Shown here: piece after piece, positions 54,695 through 64,000 of the stretch
Layout of the letters: each line of letters opens with the position of its first letter
Position numbering within the stretch: position 1 is the first letter of the stretch
Program-made: the position numbers and the translations under genes
NCBI RefSeq assembly: GCF_018882125.1
Contig: NZ_JACVOZ010000002.1
Location: forward strand, 248,001-312,000
Reading direction: 5' to 3'
Length of the DNA stretch: 64,000 nt
Origin: Polynucleobacter sp. AP-Melu-500A-A1
Lineage (GTDB): Bacteria > Pseudomonadota > Gammaproteobacteria > Burkholderiales > Burkholderiaceae
Notes under the pieces: model-generated
Seen by the model: the letters and a program-made list of their open reading frames with translations, nothing else
What the model was told of the DNA's origin: nothing
Database searches by the model: none

Positions 54695-56233
54695 TTAGTC
54701 TTCAGTAGCCAAATGGAGATGCAGTTGTGAGCGGGCAAAATCACTAGAATCAAGTTGCCGATCAGCCTTTGCTGCAGATGTGTTTCTTGCTGCCTCTAAG
54801 GCATCTAGATAGGACTCAGTAATATCACCGGTAACGTAATTACCATCAAAGCAAGAGGCTTCAAAGTTTTGAATATTGGGATTGATGTCTCGAACGGCCT
54901 GCTTCATGTCCTCAACATCTTGATAGATCAATTGATCCGCACCAATCAATGCATTAATTTCTTCATCAGTACGCCCATAAGCAACCAATTCACTGCGAGT
55001 GGGCATATCGATGCCATAGACGTTAGGAAAGCGTACTGGGGGTGCTGCTGAGGCGAAGATCACTTTCTTTGCACCAGACTCACGAGCCATTTGCACAATC
55101 TCGAAAGAAGTAGTCCCGCGCACGATTGAGTCATCCACAATCAATACCGTTTTATCTTTAAATTCAATACGCATCGCATTTAGCTTTTGGCGCACTGACT
55201 TCTTACGTACAGCCTGTCCAGGCATGATGAAGGTTCTACCAATGTAGCGGTTCTTGAAAAATCCTTCGCGATAATCGACTCCCAAACGCTTAGCAACTTG
55301 CATTGCTGCAGGACGACTAGAGTCTGGAATTGGCATTACGACGTCAATTTCGTCAACATTGGTTTCTTTGCGAATCTTTTCCGCCAGATAGTCACCCATG
55401 CGCATCCGGACGTTATAGACAATAACGCCATCAATGGTTGAATCTGGACGCGCCATATAGACATACTCAAAAATACAGGGAGTGAGAATTGCATTCGGTA
55501 CGCATTGGCGTGAATAGAAATTACCATCCAAATCAATATATATTGCTTCCCCAGGATTAACATCGCGCACAAAGGTAAAGCCCAGACCTTCCAAGGCGAC
55601 AGATTCTGAAGCAATCATCCACTCGGGACCTTTTTCGGTATCGACACGGCCAATACATAAAGGGCGAATACCATAGGGGTCGCGAAATGCCAACAAACCA
55701 TATCCAGCAATTAAGGAAACGACTGCATAAGAACCTTTGACACGCTGAGTAACACCAGTTACCGCATTAAACATAGCACCCTCATCTAAGGCAGCGCTAT
55801 TGGTTTCTTTTTGTAATTCGTCAGCAAGTACATTCAAAAGCACTTCAGTATCTGAGCTGGTATTAATATGCCGACGATCGCGATAAGCCATTTCAACCCG
55901 CAAGCTAGGCGCATTGGTCAAGTTTCCGTTATGGGCCAGAATAATACCGTATGGGGCACTCACATAAAATGGTTGAGCCTCTTCCTCGCTACTAGCAGAT
56001 CCAGCAGTTGGGTAGCGCACCTGACCAATACCAGCATTACCAACCAAGCTACGCATATTGCGGGTTCTAAATACATCTCGAACTAAGCCATTGGCTTTAT
56101 GCATGGTAAATGAATTACCGTTCATGGTGGCAATGCCCGCAGCATCCTGACCACGATGTTGCAGCAGCAACAATGCATCATAAAGAAGTTGATTAACTGG
56201 GGAGTGGGAAACTGTTCCTACGACGCCGCACAT
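54695..56233 (-). CDS. purF: Amidophosphoribosyltransferase
   Basis: The first enzyme of purine synthesis, 512 residues. The N-terminal nucleophile is Cys2 in MCGVVGTVSHSPVNQ, followed by LQHRGQDAAGI of the glutaminase domain. The phosphoribosyltransferase domain has VVMPIPDSSRPAAM and the PRPP loop TVLIVDDSIVRGTTS. It starts 4 bases after cvpA, as in E. coli. Confidence 0.97.
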   Translation of the reverse strand: MCGVVGTVSHSPVNQLLYDALLLLQHRGQDAAGIATMNGNSFTMHKANGLVRDVFRTRNMRSLVGNAGIGQVRYPTAGSASSEEEAQPFYVSAPYGIILAHNGNLTNAPSLRVEMAYRDRRHINTSSDTEVLLNVLADELQKETNSAALDEGAMFNAVTGVTQRVKGSYAVVSLIAGYGLLAFRDPYGIRPLCIGRVDTEKGPEWMIASESVALEGLGFTFVRDVNPGEAIYIDLDGNFYSRQCVPNAILTPCIFEYVYMARPDSTIDGVIVYNVRMRMGDYLAEKIRKETNVDEIDVVMPIPDSSRPAAMQVAKRLGVDYREGFFKNRYIGRTFIMPGQAVRKKSVRQKLNAMRIEFKDKTVLIVDDSIVRGTTSFEIVQMARESGAKKVIFASAAPPVRFPNVYGIDMPTRSELVAYGRTDEEINALIGADQLIYQDVEDMKQAVRDINPNIQNFEASCFDGNYVTGDITESYLDALEAARNTSAAKADRQLDSSDFARSQLHLHLATED

Positions 56234-56237
56234 ATGT

Positions 56238-56804
56238 CTATATCCCTATAGTTAATTTTGGAGTAATGCTTGGAGTTACCTTAGGCATTGCATCGCCTAA
56301 TTGTTTTGCCCAATCGGGTGGTAGCCAACTTTTAATTAATCCCGTGGCCATATCAATAGCAGGACGGGTGAGGGCCTTTTGCCACGCCACACTCTGAGGG
56401 ATAGGTGTTAATGCTGCTAAGGTTGCCAAAACAACCACAATCAATCCGCCGCGCATTAAACCAAATATCAATCCCAAGAATCGATCTGTCAAACTCAATC
56501 CTGCAGAGAGAATAATCTTTTGTATTAAGCCACCAAAAATTCCACAAGCGATGAGGGTTAAGATAAATAAAATTAAAAAACTAATGCCCAAACTCAAGAA
56601 CTCATCTAGATGGAATGTTGAGAGCCACTCAGTCGATAAATAGTTGCTGTAATGGTAGGCAACCCAGGCAGCAACAAACCAAGAGGCAAGTGCAAGCACT
56701 TCCTTGAATAGGCCACGCGAAATTCCAATCAATGCTGATACCAGCAAAACTACGAGGGTGAAATAATCCACCGTTGTAAATTTTAGGGTGGATATATATT
56801 CCAT
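56238..56804 (-). CDS. cvpA: CvpA family membrane protein
   Basis: This 188-residue protein has four to five membrane helices: TVDYFTLVVLLVSALIGISRGL, LALASWFVAAWVAYHYS, LGISFLILFILTLIACGIFG and GLIFGLMRGGLIVVVLATLAAL. GISRGLFKE and DRFLGLIFGLMRG are family marks. E. coli CvpA is needed for colicin V production, and its broader role is linked to envelope stress. It is coupled to the SPOR gene (one-base overlap) and followed by purF. Confidence 0.92.
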   Translation of the reverse strand: MEYISTLKFTTVDYFTLVVLLVSALIGISRGLFKEVLALASWFVAAWVAYHYSNYLSTEWLSTFHLDEFLSLGISFLILFILTLIACGIFGGLIQKIILSAGLSLTDRFLGLIFGLMRGGLIVVVLATLAALTPIPQSVAWQKALTRPAIDMATGLIKSWLPPDWAKQLGDAMPKVTPSITPKLTIGI

Positions 56805-57610
56805 TACTGCTTACCAGTCTCGACAAGTCTTGGAGAAAGACCCATCGCCTTAATTTTTTTCTCTGCTGCTTCTGCAGTATCTTTATCGGTATAAGGTCCT
56901 GCGCGCAAAACATATAACTTTGTACCGTCGGTACCATTTTTATTTAGAACATAGTTCGGAATCTTCTGCTCTTTTAGTTTTGTAATCCACCCCTTAGCGC
57001 GCTCCTCGGAAGCAAAGGCGCCAATCTGAATAACAAATTTTCCAGTTATGGCAGATGTCGCTGGTGCAGAAGCAGAATTTTGCGTAGCATCTTCAGGCTT
57101 TGGTTTTGCAGGGGTGCCCACAACTTCTTCTCCCGCAGCAAGTCCTAACCCAGTCGATTTAGCTGGTGCCGGAGCTACTGATTTTATTTCAGCCTTTGCC
57201 TCTACTTTTGGCTCAGGCTTCACCTCTACCTTAGATTCAGGTACTGGATCTTTGGAGACTTTATCGATGTAGGTGTCTTTTGGCTTATCACTCGGTTTAC
57301 TATCTAATGAGGGAATTGGCAAACTAGTAACGATATTGACGGCAATATCGTTTGTTACTGATTTGGGTTTGTTATCCAAAAGCCGAGGTAAACCGACAAC
57401 CGCAAAGAAGACCAATACAGCAGCACCAATCAATCGATGGCGTGCACGTTGTTGTTCTGGATCTTCGGTCAAGGCCAGCTCTTCTGCTTCAGCAGCGCGC
57501 TGGTAACTGCGGGGGGTTGGGTTCTTAGTGGTGCGACGACCCCTCACTGAACCTAAGTCAAGGTCATCAGCCTGTGTTTTTCGCTTAAAAAGCTTCGGTA
57601 AACGAATCAT
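56804..57610 (-). CDS. SPOR-domain cell division protein (DedD-like)
   Basis: A 268-residue single-pass membrane protein. A basic cytoplasmic N-terminus precedes one helix (LIGAAVLVFFAVVGLPRLL, about 61-79). A Pro/Lys/Glu-rich linker runs to about residue 185. The C-terminal SPOR domain (GKFVIQIGAFASEERAKGWI ... VLRAGPYTDKDTAEAAEKKI) binds denuded septal peptidoglycan. It lies between folC and cvpA, the place of dedD in E. coli. Confidence 0.9.
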   Translation of the reverse strand: MIRLPKLFKRKTQADDLDLGSVRGRRTTKNPTPRSYQRAAEAEELALTEDPEQQRARHRLIGAAVLVFFAVVGLPRLLDNKPKSVTNDIAVNIVTSLPIPSLDSKPSDKPKDTYIDKVSKDPVPESKVEVKPEPKVEAKAEIKSVAPAPAKSTGLGLAAGEEVVGTPAKPKPEDATQNSASAPATSAITGKFVIQIGAFASEERAKGWITKLKEQKIPNYVLNKNGTDGTKLYVLRAGPYTDKDTAEAAEKKIKAMGLSPRLVETGKQ

Positions 57611-57613
57611 GGA

Positions 57614-58939
57614 TCAATGCGCCTGGTTGTTTCGATAAGCCATTACGCCTGCAACGGTATAGAAGGATCCGAAGATCACAATTCTATCACCCTCACCTGC
57701 CTGAGATAAGGCTTTTTGATACGCTGCAGCAGGATCAGAAAAGCACTCAATTCCGCCATCTTTCCCATTTTTAGGCTTTACGCCCAATGCCTCAAGCCTA
57801 TTTGCCAAATCAAGGGCACTAGCAGCCCTTTGAGTGGGTAAATCGGTGCAAAACCAAAAATCCACAATTCCTAACAAGGATTTAATAACCCCATCGATAT
57901 CTTTATCTGCCATAGCGCCAAAAATAGCAAAGGTATAGGGGTGGTAGCCCATTCTTTCTAGGCTCTGCCCTAGGGTTGCAGCTGCGTGAGGGTTATGAGC
58001 AACATCCAAAACCACCATAGGCTGGCCAGGCAAGACCTGAAATCTCCCAGGCAACTCCACCAAGGCAAATCCATTGCGAATATCTTGTGCGCTGACCGGC
58101 AGACGCTGGTGAAGAGCCATCAAGGCGGCAATCACTGCAGATGCATTGAGAATCTGATTGGCTCCACGTAAAGCAGGATACCCAAGACCGCTAAAACGCT
58201 TCTTACGCCCTGCCCAACCCCACTGCTGTTTATCACCTTGAAAGTTATAGTCGCGTCCTTGAAGCCATAAGTCACAGCCTAACTTTTCTGCATACTCAAT
58301 CAAAGATTGTGGTGGAACAGGGTCGCCGCAGATGGCAATATGCCCAGGTCTAAAAATCCCCGCCTTCTCCAATCCAATAGCTTCTCTAGTCCCGCCCAAA
58401 TACTCAATGTGATCAATGTCAATGCTAGTCACAATTGCACAATCAGCATCCACAATATTGACGGCATCTAAGCGTCCACCCATACCTACCTCTAATACAA
58501 CTGCATCAAGATTAGATTTGGAAAACAAATACATGATTGCTAAGGTTGTGAATTCAAAATAAGTGAGTGTTGGCGCATCAACCAAACTTACACGTGCCTT
58601 TTCAATCTCAGCAAAACTTTCTAACAAGAATGCATCGCTAACGTCTTGTCCATTGATGCGTGCACGCTCATTAAATTTCAGTAAATGGGGTGACATATGG
58701 CAACCGACGCGATAACCGGATGCTAACAAAATACTCTCCAGATAAGCACAGGTGGAGCCTTTTCCGTTTGTTCCTGCAACCGTGATGACAGGGCAATCAA
58801 AATGCAGTTCAAGGGCTGCCTTTACACGATTTATACGCTCAAGACCCATATCAATGCCAACGGGGTGAGCAGTTTCAAGGTGGCTTAGCCAAGCCTCCAG
58901 GCTAGGAAATAATGTGGGGGATTGATGAGCGGTAGTCAA
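57614..58939 (-). CDS. folC: Dihydrofolate/folylpolyglutamate synthase
   Basis: A bifunctional Mur-ligase-like enzyme that adds glutamate to dihydropteroate and folates. The P-loop is VAGTNGKGSTCAYLES. TSIDIDHIEYLGGTREAIGLEKAGIFR and VLDVAHNPHAAATLGQ in the C-domain are standard. The length is 441 residues. It starts 4 bases after accD, an order also seen in E. coli. Confidence 0.95.
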   Translation of the reverse strand: MTTAHQSPTLFPSLEAWLSHLETAHPVGIDMGLERINRVKAALELHFDCPVITVAGTNGKGSTCAYLESILLASGYRVGCHMSPHLLKFNERARINGQDVSDAFLLESFAEIEKARVSLVDAPTLTYFEFTTLAIMYLFSKSNLDAVVLEVGMGGRLDAVNIVDADCAIVTSIDIDHIEYLGGTREAIGLEKAGIFRPGHIAICGDPVPPQSLIEYAEKLGCDLWLQGRDYNFQGDKQQWGWAGRKKRFSGLGYPALRGANQILNASAVIAALMALHQRLPVSAQDIRNGFALVELPGRFQVLPGQPMVVLDVAHNPHAAATLGQSLERMGYHPYTFAIFGAMADKDIDGVIKSLLGIVDFWFCTDLPTQRAASALDLANRLEALGVKPKNGKDGGIECFSDPAAAYQKALSQAGEGDRIVIFGSFYTVAGVMAYRNNQAH

Positions 58940-58943
58940 GCGC

Positions 58944-59831
58944 TTAGACAGCTGCGCTACCCGCGATCGCAGGCTCAGGAAGCTGTTGCAGCAAAGCGAG
59001 TAAGCGCGCTATTTCATTGCGCAGGTTACGGCGATCGACAATCATATCGATACCACCCTTTTGCATCAAAAATTCCGAGCGCTGAAAACCTTCAGGTAAT
59101 TTTTCACGAACGGTTTGCTCAATCACACGTGGGCCTGCAAAACCAATTAAAGCCTTTGGCTCTGCCATCACTACATCACCCATGAAAGCAAAGCTTGCTG
59201 AAATGCCACCCATCGTTGGGTCAGTTAAGACACTAATGTAAGGTAAACCTTTTTTAGACAATAGCGTCAACATTGAGTTGGTCTTTGCCATCTGAAATAA
59301 AGACAATAAAGATTCTTGCATCCGGGCACCGCCAGTAGCAGTAACGCAAATGAAAGCGCATTTTTTATCAATAGCTTCTTGCACACCGCGAGCAAATCGC
59401 TCTCCGACAACAGAACCCATAGAGCCGCCCATATACTGAAATTCAAAGCAAGCAGCAACCACTGGAATACCTTCTATTTTTCCACCCATGGCTATCAATG
59501 CTTCAGTCTCACCCGAAGCATCATTCGCCTCTTTAATGCGATCAGGGTATTTTTTCGAATCTTTAAACTTCAGAGGATCAATCGGATAAATGTCAGCACC
59601 AATTTCATAGCGGCCTTTTGTATCCAAAAGACTATCTAAACGCTGGCGAGCGCCAATGCGCATGTGATGACTACATTTTGGACAAACAGAAAGATTAGCT
59701 GCTAGGTCAGTGCTATAAAGAACGGTTGCGCAATCTGGACACTTTACCCACAATCCCTCAGGAACCGACTTACGATTAACGGGATCGGTATGTTGAATTT
59801 GTGGTGGGAGTAACTTATCTATCCAACTCAT
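58944..59831 (-). CDS. accD: Acetyl-CoA carboxylase carboxyltransferase beta subunit
   Basis: AccD pairs with AccA to move the carboxyl group from biotin to acetyl-CoA. The N-terminal zinc ribbon has Cys31, Cys34, Cys50 and Cys53 ([21 protein letters not shown]). The crotonase-like core has [19 protein letters not shown] and [20 protein letters not shown]. The length is 295 residues. It follows trpA by 6 bases. Confidence 0.96.
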   Translation of the reverse strand: MSWIDKLLPPQIQHTDPVNRKSVPEGLWVKCPDCATVLYSTDLAANLSVCPKCSHHMRIGARQRLDSLLDTKGRYEIGADIYPIDPLKFKDSKKYPDRIKEANDASGETEALIAMGGKIEGIPVVAACFEFQYMGGSMGSVVGERFARGVQEAIDKKCAFICVTATGGARMQESLLSLFQMAKTNSMLTLLSKKGLPYISVLTDPTMGGISASFAFMGDVVMAEPKALIGFAGPRVIEQTVREKLPEGFQRSEFLMQKGGIDMIVDRRNLRNEIARLLALLQQLPEPAIAGSAAV

Positions 59832-59837
59832 GTGTAT

Positions 59838-60635
59838 CTAACTGTCCAAGGCATCGCGAATTTCGCGAATAAAGGTTTCTAGTGATTGTACTGCCTGACC
59901 TGGGGGCGCATCCTCTAAAAGACGAATAATTCGACTACCGATAACGACGGCATCAGCACTTGCAGATACCGCTTTGGCACTAGCTGCATCGCTAATACCA
60001 AAGCCCACTGCGATTGGAATGTCGGTCTCTTCACGAATTTTAGGGATGATGCTGGCAACATCTTGAGTGTTGAGATGAGAAGCGCCTGTAACACCGCGCA
60101 TAGAAACGTAATAGATATAACCAGAAGCTATTTTGGCGGCTTCTTTAATGCGCTCATGTGATGAAGTAGGGGCCAATAAGAAGATAGGGTCAATTCCAGC
60201 AATCCGCATGCGCGCAGCAAAATCTACGCACTCTTCTGGAGGATAGTCAACAATCAAAACACCATCAACACCTGCAGCCTTAGCTTCTATTGCAAATCGC
60301 TCTGCTCCCATTTGCTCAACAGGGTTTGCATAACCCATCAACACTACGGGAGTATGAACATCTTGTTTGCGAAACGCTTTGACCATTTCCAAACAGCTAT
60401 GCAAGGTAACGCCTTGAGTCAATGCGCGCTCGGATGATCTTTGAATCACAGGGCCATCGGCCATTGGGTCAGAAAATGGAACCCCTAACTCAATCACACT
60501 TGATCCACCACGCACTAAGGCATGCATTAATTCAATGGTAAGTTTAGGATCAGGATCACCCGCCGTAATAAAAGGGATGAGCCCTTTTTTACCCGTAGCT
60601 TTTAACTCTTTAAAGATTGCAGTAATTTTTGACAT
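59838..60635 (-). CDS. trpA: Tryptophan synthase alpha subunit
   Basis: TrpA cleaves indole-glycerol phosphate to indole. The catalytic Glu is in [20 protein letters not shown], and the Asp in [29 protein letters not shown] and [11 protein letters not shown] form the phosphate site. The 265-residue length is normal. It lies 6 bases after trpB. Confidence 0.97.
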   Translation of the reverse strand: MSKITAIFKELKATGKKGLIPFITAGDPDPKLTIELMHALVRGGSSVIELGVPFSDPMADGPVIQRSSERALTQGVTLHSCLEMVKAFRKQDVHTPVVLMGYANPVEQMGAERFAIEAKAAGVDGVLIVDYPPEECVDFAARMRIAGIDPIFLLAPTSSHERIKEAAKIASGYIYYVSMRGVTGASHLNTQDVASIIPKIREETDIPIAVGFGISDAASAKAVSASADAVVIGSRIIRLLEDAPPGQAVQSLETFIREIRDALDS

Positions 60636-60641
60636 ACTCTT

Positions 60642-61835
60642 TTAACCCTCTGATCCCGTTGCCTGCGCAACGGTATGCATATCCTTATCGCCCCGACCTG
60701 AGAGATTGATCAAAATCGTTTTATCTTTAGGTAAGGTCTTGGCTAGCTTGCAGGCATAAGCAATGGCATGTGCGGATTCAAGAGCAGGAATGATGCCTTC
60801 AATGCGGCAGCAATCATGGAATGCTTGAAGTGCTTCTTCATCTGTAATCGCCACATAATCAGCACGTCCAGAATCTTTAAGCCAGGCGTGCTCAGGCCCA
60901 ACGCCTGGATAGTCCATACCTGCTGAAACAGAATGTGTTTCAGCAATTTGACCGTTTTCATCTTGCAATAAGTAAGTACGATTGCCGTGTAATACGCCTG
61001 GCTTACCAACGCATAGTGCTGCTGAATGCAATCCACTGCCAAGGCCGTGGCCTGCAGCCTCCACACCAATCAATTTCACTTCCGGAAAGTCGATGTAAGG
61101 ATAGAAGATACCCATTGCATTAGAGCCGCCGCCAACACATGCCAAGACATAATCGGGTTGACGACCTGTCATCTCCGGCATCTGCACTTTGCATTCTTCA
61201 CCAATCACACTTTGAAAATCTCGTACCATCATCGGGTAAGGATGTGGTCCAGCCACAGTGCCAATAATGTAGAAGGTATTTTCTACATTGGTAACCCAAT
61301 CACGCATCGCTTCATTTAACGCGTCTTTTAAAGTTTTAGTCCCAGACTCAACTGGAACGACCTTAGCGCCCAGTAATTTCATCCTAAAAACGTTTTGCGC
61401 TTGACGAGCAACGTCTACTGAACCTTGATACACCGTGCAATCCAAACCAAAGCGGGCGCAAATTGTTGCGGTAGCAACTCCATGCTGTCCTGCACCTGTC
61501 TCGGCAATGATGCGTGGCTTGCCCATGCGCTTGGCTAACATTGCTTGGCCAATCACGTTATTAATTTTGTGTGCACCTGTGTGATTTAAGTCTTCGCGCT
61601 TTAAATAAATCTGTGCGCCACCGAGCATCTCACTCCAACGCTTTGCGTGATATACGGGTGATGGTCTACCCACAAAATGCTTGAGTTCGTAATGAAACTC
61701 TTCAACAAATTCTGGATCGTATTGATATTTTGCATAGGCTTCTTTGAGCTCATCTAATGCATACATCAATGTCTCAGATACAAACACGCCACCGTAAGGA
61801 CCAAAGTGTCCTCGTGCATCTGGCTTATCGTACAT
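60642..61835 (-). CDS. trpB: Tryptophan synthase beta subunit
   Basis: TrpB joins indole to serine using PLP. The PLP Lys is in [20 protein letters not shown], and [13 protein letters not shown] binds the phosphate. [17 protein letters not shown] is conserved. The length of 397 residues fits the TrpB1 type. It lies 30 bases after trpF. No attenuator is seen before trpF or trpB. Confidence 0.97.
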   Translation of the reverse strand: MYDKPDARGHFGPYGGVFVSETLMYALDELKEAYAKYQYDPEFVEEFHYELKHFVGRPSPVYHAKRWSEMLGGAQIYLKREDLNHTGAHKINNVIGQAMLAKRMGKPRIIAETGAGQHGVATATICARFGLDCTVYQGSVDVARQAQNVFRMKLLGAKVVPVESGTKTLKDALNEAMRDWVTNVENTFYIIGTVAGPHPYPMMVRDFQSVIGEECKVQMPEMTGRQPDYVLACVGGGSNAMGIFYPYIDFPEVKLIGVEAAGHGLGSGLHSAALCVGKPGVLHGNRTYLLQDENGQIAETHSVSAGMDYPGVGPEHAWLKDSGRADYVAITDEEALQAFHDCCRIEGIIPALESAHAIAYACKLAKTLPKDKTILINLSGRGDKDMHTVAQATGSEG

Positions 61836-61865
61836 AGCTACCTCTTTTGATTTATTTACAGCAAA

Positions 61866-62543
61866 TTATTGGGATGATGTTTTAGTGTCTGCTGCACGCA
61901 CCGCTTTAACAAAGTCAGCCATGAGTGCAGGATCTTTAACACCCCTGCTGCTTTCTACGCCACTCGAGACGTCAACCGCGCAAGGATGCAGGCGTGCAAT
62001 TGCCTCGCCCACGTTGTGCGTGTTCAATCCACCACTCAAAACGACCCGAGGCGCGTTTTCGCTTACCCATGTTTGTGGAATTCCTTGCCAATCAAAAGGA
62101 ACGCCTCCTCCACCATAACCCTCAACGAGGGCATCTAGCAGAAAAGCGTTTGCTTGCATATATTGTAGGGAAAATTCGTCAAACGCGAAGTCTTGCCCCA
62201 CCCTGGCGGCTTTCATCCAGGGTTGCCCATTCGCTAGTGCCAAACAACGCTCTGGGGTCTCATCCCCATGAAACTGCCATAAAGTAATAGGTGCAATAGC
62301 CTTGATCGCAGCAAAATCAGCATCTGTCGCATTCACCAGCAATCCCACCGCATCTATGCCAGCAGGAAGCCTGGAAATCAACTGAGCGGCGATATTGGGA
62401 CTGACGGCACGTGGGCTAGGTGGGTAGAACACAAAGCCCACCGCATCTACGCCAGCGGCTACAGCAGCATCGATATCGGCTGGAGTGCGCAATCCGCAAA
62501 TTTTTACCCGGGTACGGGTCGGAGAATAAGTCAGTAAGCCCAT
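61866..62543 (-). CDS. trpF: Phosphoribosylanthranilate isomerase
   Basis: TrpF catalyses the Amadori rearrangement in tryptophan synthesis. VKICGLRTPADIDAAVAAGVDAVGFVFYP holds the catalytic Cys and the loop. LLDALVEGYGGGGVPFDW and VVLSGGLNTHNVGEAI bind phosphate. The length is 225 residues. It is followed by trpB and trpA, while trpE/G/D/C lie elsewhere. Confidence 0.95.
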   Translation of the reverse strand: MGLLTYSPTRTRVKICGLRTPADIDAAVAAGVDAVGFVFYPPSPRAVSPNIAAQLISRLPAGIDAVGLLVNATDADFAAIKAIAPITLWQFHGDETPERCLALANGQPWMKAARVGQDFAFDEFSLQYMQANAFLLDALVEGYGGGGVPFDWQGIPQTWVSENAPRVVLSGGLNTHNVGEAIARLHPCAVDVSSGVESSRGVKDPALMADFVKAVRAADTKTSSQ

Positions 62544-62560
62544 AAATGAATGATAAGGGC

Positions 62561-63391
62561 TTAAGTGCCTCTAAGTTCAACTGGTAGCCAGGAGTTTTCT
62601 AAGCATGGCTCTGGGATATCAAAATGCTCAGGATAAGCAATTTTCGCTAAATATAGGCCGTCAGCCATAAAGGTGGGCGCCGCTAAACGACGATCCTTGG
62701 CTAGCAATAACTCTGCCATCCACCCTGGGGCTTGTCTACCAGTTCCTATTTGCAAAAAAGAACCTACTAAATTTCTTACCATGTGATGCAAAAAAGCATT
62801 ACCCCGAATCCGGAAATATAACCAAGGTTCTTGAGAAATGATATCGATGGAGTACAGCGTTTTTATAGGCGTTTTGCTTTGACATTCTGAAGATCTAAAG
62901 GCAGAAAAATCATGTTCCCCAATTAAACATCCAACAGACTGTTGCATAGCCTCAATGTCAAACCATTGATGAGGAGGCAGCAATAAATACCCAGCACGAG
63001 AGTGCACAAGAGGCGCGCGACATGGTCCAGCGTGAAGTGCATAAATATAGGTCCGCTCAAATGCAGAAAAGCGCGCACTAAATTCATTAGAAACTTCCTT
63101 GGCCCAATTGACGACGATGGACTTAGGTAAAAAGGAATTAATCCCCCTCACCCAAGAGAAAGCATCGCGCTCTACATTGCCATCAAAGTGAACTACCTGG
63201 CCTAATGCATGGACTCCTGCATCGGTCCTACCCGCTGTAATGGTGCTTACTGGGTGATCTTTACTTGCTTGGTCGCCAATAAAAGCAGAAATGGCTTTCT
63301 CTAATTCATCCTGGACTGTATTGCCATTAGATTGCGTTTGCCATCCCGAGTAAGTACTCCCGTCATACTGGAGACCAAGCGCTATTCGCAT
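62561..63391 (-). CDS. truA: tRNA pseudouridine(38-40) synthase
   Basis: TruA makes pseudouridine at positions 38-40 of tRNA. The catalytic Asp is in [39 protein letters not shown] starts the fold and [20 protein letters not shown] is the second signature. The length is 276 residues. It lies between the fimV-like gene and trpF, a conserved order. Confidence 0.96.
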   Translation of the reverse strand: MRIALGLQYDGSTYSGWQTQSNGNTVQDELEKAISAFIGDQASKDHPVSTITAGRTDAGVHALGQVVHFDGNVERDAFSWVRGINSFLPKSIVVNWAKEVSNEFSARFSAFERTYIYALHAGPCRAPLVHSRAGYLLLPPHQWFDIEAMQQSVGCLIGEHDFSAFRSSECQSKTPIKTLYSIDIISQEPWLYFRIRGNAFLHHMVRNLVGSFLQIGTGRQAPGWMAELLLAKDRRLAAPTFMADGLYLAKIAYPEHFDIPEPCLENSWLPVELRGT

Positions 63392-63399
63392 ATCAAGCC

Positions 63400-64000
63400 C
63401 TAGGCCTTGGGACTATTAAGTTCGTTCAATAATCCCTGGGCTTCAATCGTCAATGCAAGATCTACTGAGCTACTGATACTTAAAATTTCTTCAAGTGATT
63501 TTTTTGCTGCAGAAAAATCTTCGATTGTGATGTAGGCGCGTGCCAGATTCAGTTTGACACGCAGTGTATCGAGGAGTGGATTTGACTCAGATGGGATGGG
63601 TGTCGTTTGTTCAGATGATTTCGTTAAATCCAGATCGATTCCTGCAAATAAGGCCTTGGCACGTTCCGGCATTGCTCGAGGTAATTGTGGTTCCTGCTTA
63701 TCATCCGCTGAATGACTAGAGGATGCTCCATATGCAGTAAGCTCTGTGCGACGTGCATTTCGAGCCAGAGCCCATAGCAATAATCCTGTTAGTAGGATCA
63801 AGCCAAGCGCCAAAATAGCTGGCCCAAATCCACCTAGTCCAAAATTATTTTCAACTGCTTTTTTCTCTTTTGACTTATCCAGTAGGCGCTGCAAGTCTGC
63901 CACATTTTTTTCTAGTTCAGCAACGCGAGCCTTGGCTTGCTCGAGCGCTTTCTCTTGTGCGACGAGCTCTTCAGTAAAACGTTTCTCGTCATTGCTACCA
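63400..64000 (-). CDS. fimV: FimV/HubP-like polar protein (C-terminal part)
   Basis: The frame is open to the right edge, so the N-terminal LysM part is outside the window. The visible 199 or so residues start with a coiled coil ([20 protein letters not shown] and on), then one membrane helix ([20 protein letters not shown]), an acidic linker and a C-terminal TPR-like domain ([21 protein letters not shown] ... SLEEIL) typical of FimV. Such proteins organise cell poles and type IV pili. A GTG at 63903 is internal, not the start. The neighbouring truA and trp genes fit the usual order. Confidence 0.85.
   Translation of the reverse strand, partial: GSNDEKRFTEELVAQEKALEQAKARVAELEKNVADLQRLLDKSKEKKAVENNFGLGGFGPAILALGLILLTGLLLWALARNARRTELTAYGASSSHSADDKQEPQLPRAMPERAKALFAGIDLDLTKSSEQTTPIPSESNPLLDTLRVKLNLARAYITIEDFSAAKKSLEEILSISSSVDLALTIEAQGLLNELNSPKA

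Noticed and set aside
61836..62560. Tryptophan attenuator or leader peptide before trpB or trpF
   Set aside because: No leader ORF with Trp codons or competing hairpins was found in the 30- and 17-base gaps.
63903..64000. fimV-like gene starting at GTG 63903
   Set aside because: The open frame continues upstream as a coiled coil to the window edge, so the GTG is an internal Val.

Overview
The window looks like an ordinary chromosomal segment of a free-living freshwater betaproteobacterium of the Burkholderiales, most likely Polynucleobacter or a close relative. I base this on gene-order blocks familiar in that order (suhB/trmJ/cysE; thrS-infC-rpmI-rplT-pheS-pheT-ihfA-merR-tRNA-Pro; fimV-truA-trpF-trpB-trpA-accD-folC-SPOR-cvpA-purF-metZ), on moderate AT-rich composition, tight gene packing and recognisable protein sequences. 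No database search was run. About 69 protein genes (two cut by the window edges) and two tRNA genes are supported. No phage, insertion sequence, CRISPR array or replication origin was seen. No gene-free stretch exceeds 300 bases; the longest, 15505-15806, is the divergent promoter region of sucA.

Layout. 1-4066: suhB (cut), trmJ, cysE, an SlyD-type isomerase divergent from a RoxA-type ribosomal oxygenase, and a tiny Ala/Pro-rich lipoprotein ending in a strong terminator. 4088-9956 (minus): zapE, PHP phosphatase, trpS, methyltransferase, dapA, bamC. 9957-15504 (minus): the 2-oxoglutarate dehydrogenase operon sucA-sucB-lpdA, faced by a divergent regulator with an excisionase-type HTH and a receiver-like domain. 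16559-29163 (minus): an H-NS-like protein, a thioesterase, tRNA-Pro, merR-ihfA, pheT-pheS, rplT-rpmI-infC, thrS, tRNA-Val, relA, and an unusual cation-efflux/hydrolase fusion. 29200-39924: acyl-CoA and electron-transfer genes (scoAB, ETF-QO, gcdH), gloA, a GNAT-like protein, an ABC-F ATPase, a queuosine-precursor transporter, mnmH and a thioesterase.

39580-50892 (minus) is the accessory highlight: a complete Sox thiosulfate-oxidation cluster, read as arsR-type regulator, soxC, soxD, soxY, soxZ, soxA, soxX, soxB, then a DsrE-like protein, a metallo-beta-lactamase, a small cytochrome c, three YeeE/YedE transporters and a DUF442 phosphatase-like protein. The last set, with the regulator, resembles the BigR sulfide-detoxification operon. 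Molybdate transport genes modB-modC diverge from it, which fits the need of SoxC for molybdopterin cofactor. soxC carries an exact 42-bp tandem duplication that adds 14 residues to its cofactor domain.

52787-64000 (minus) is a biosynthetic run: a cut fimV-like gene, truA, trpF, trpB, trpA, accD, folC, a SPOR protein, cvpA, purF, metZ and a methyltransferase.

I found no clearly new multi-gene system. The best leads are the soxC duplication, the CDF-hydrolase fusion, the composite Sox/BigR-like locus with an 8-bp tandem repeat in its control region, the likely AUC start codon of infC, and the orphan regulator beside sucA.
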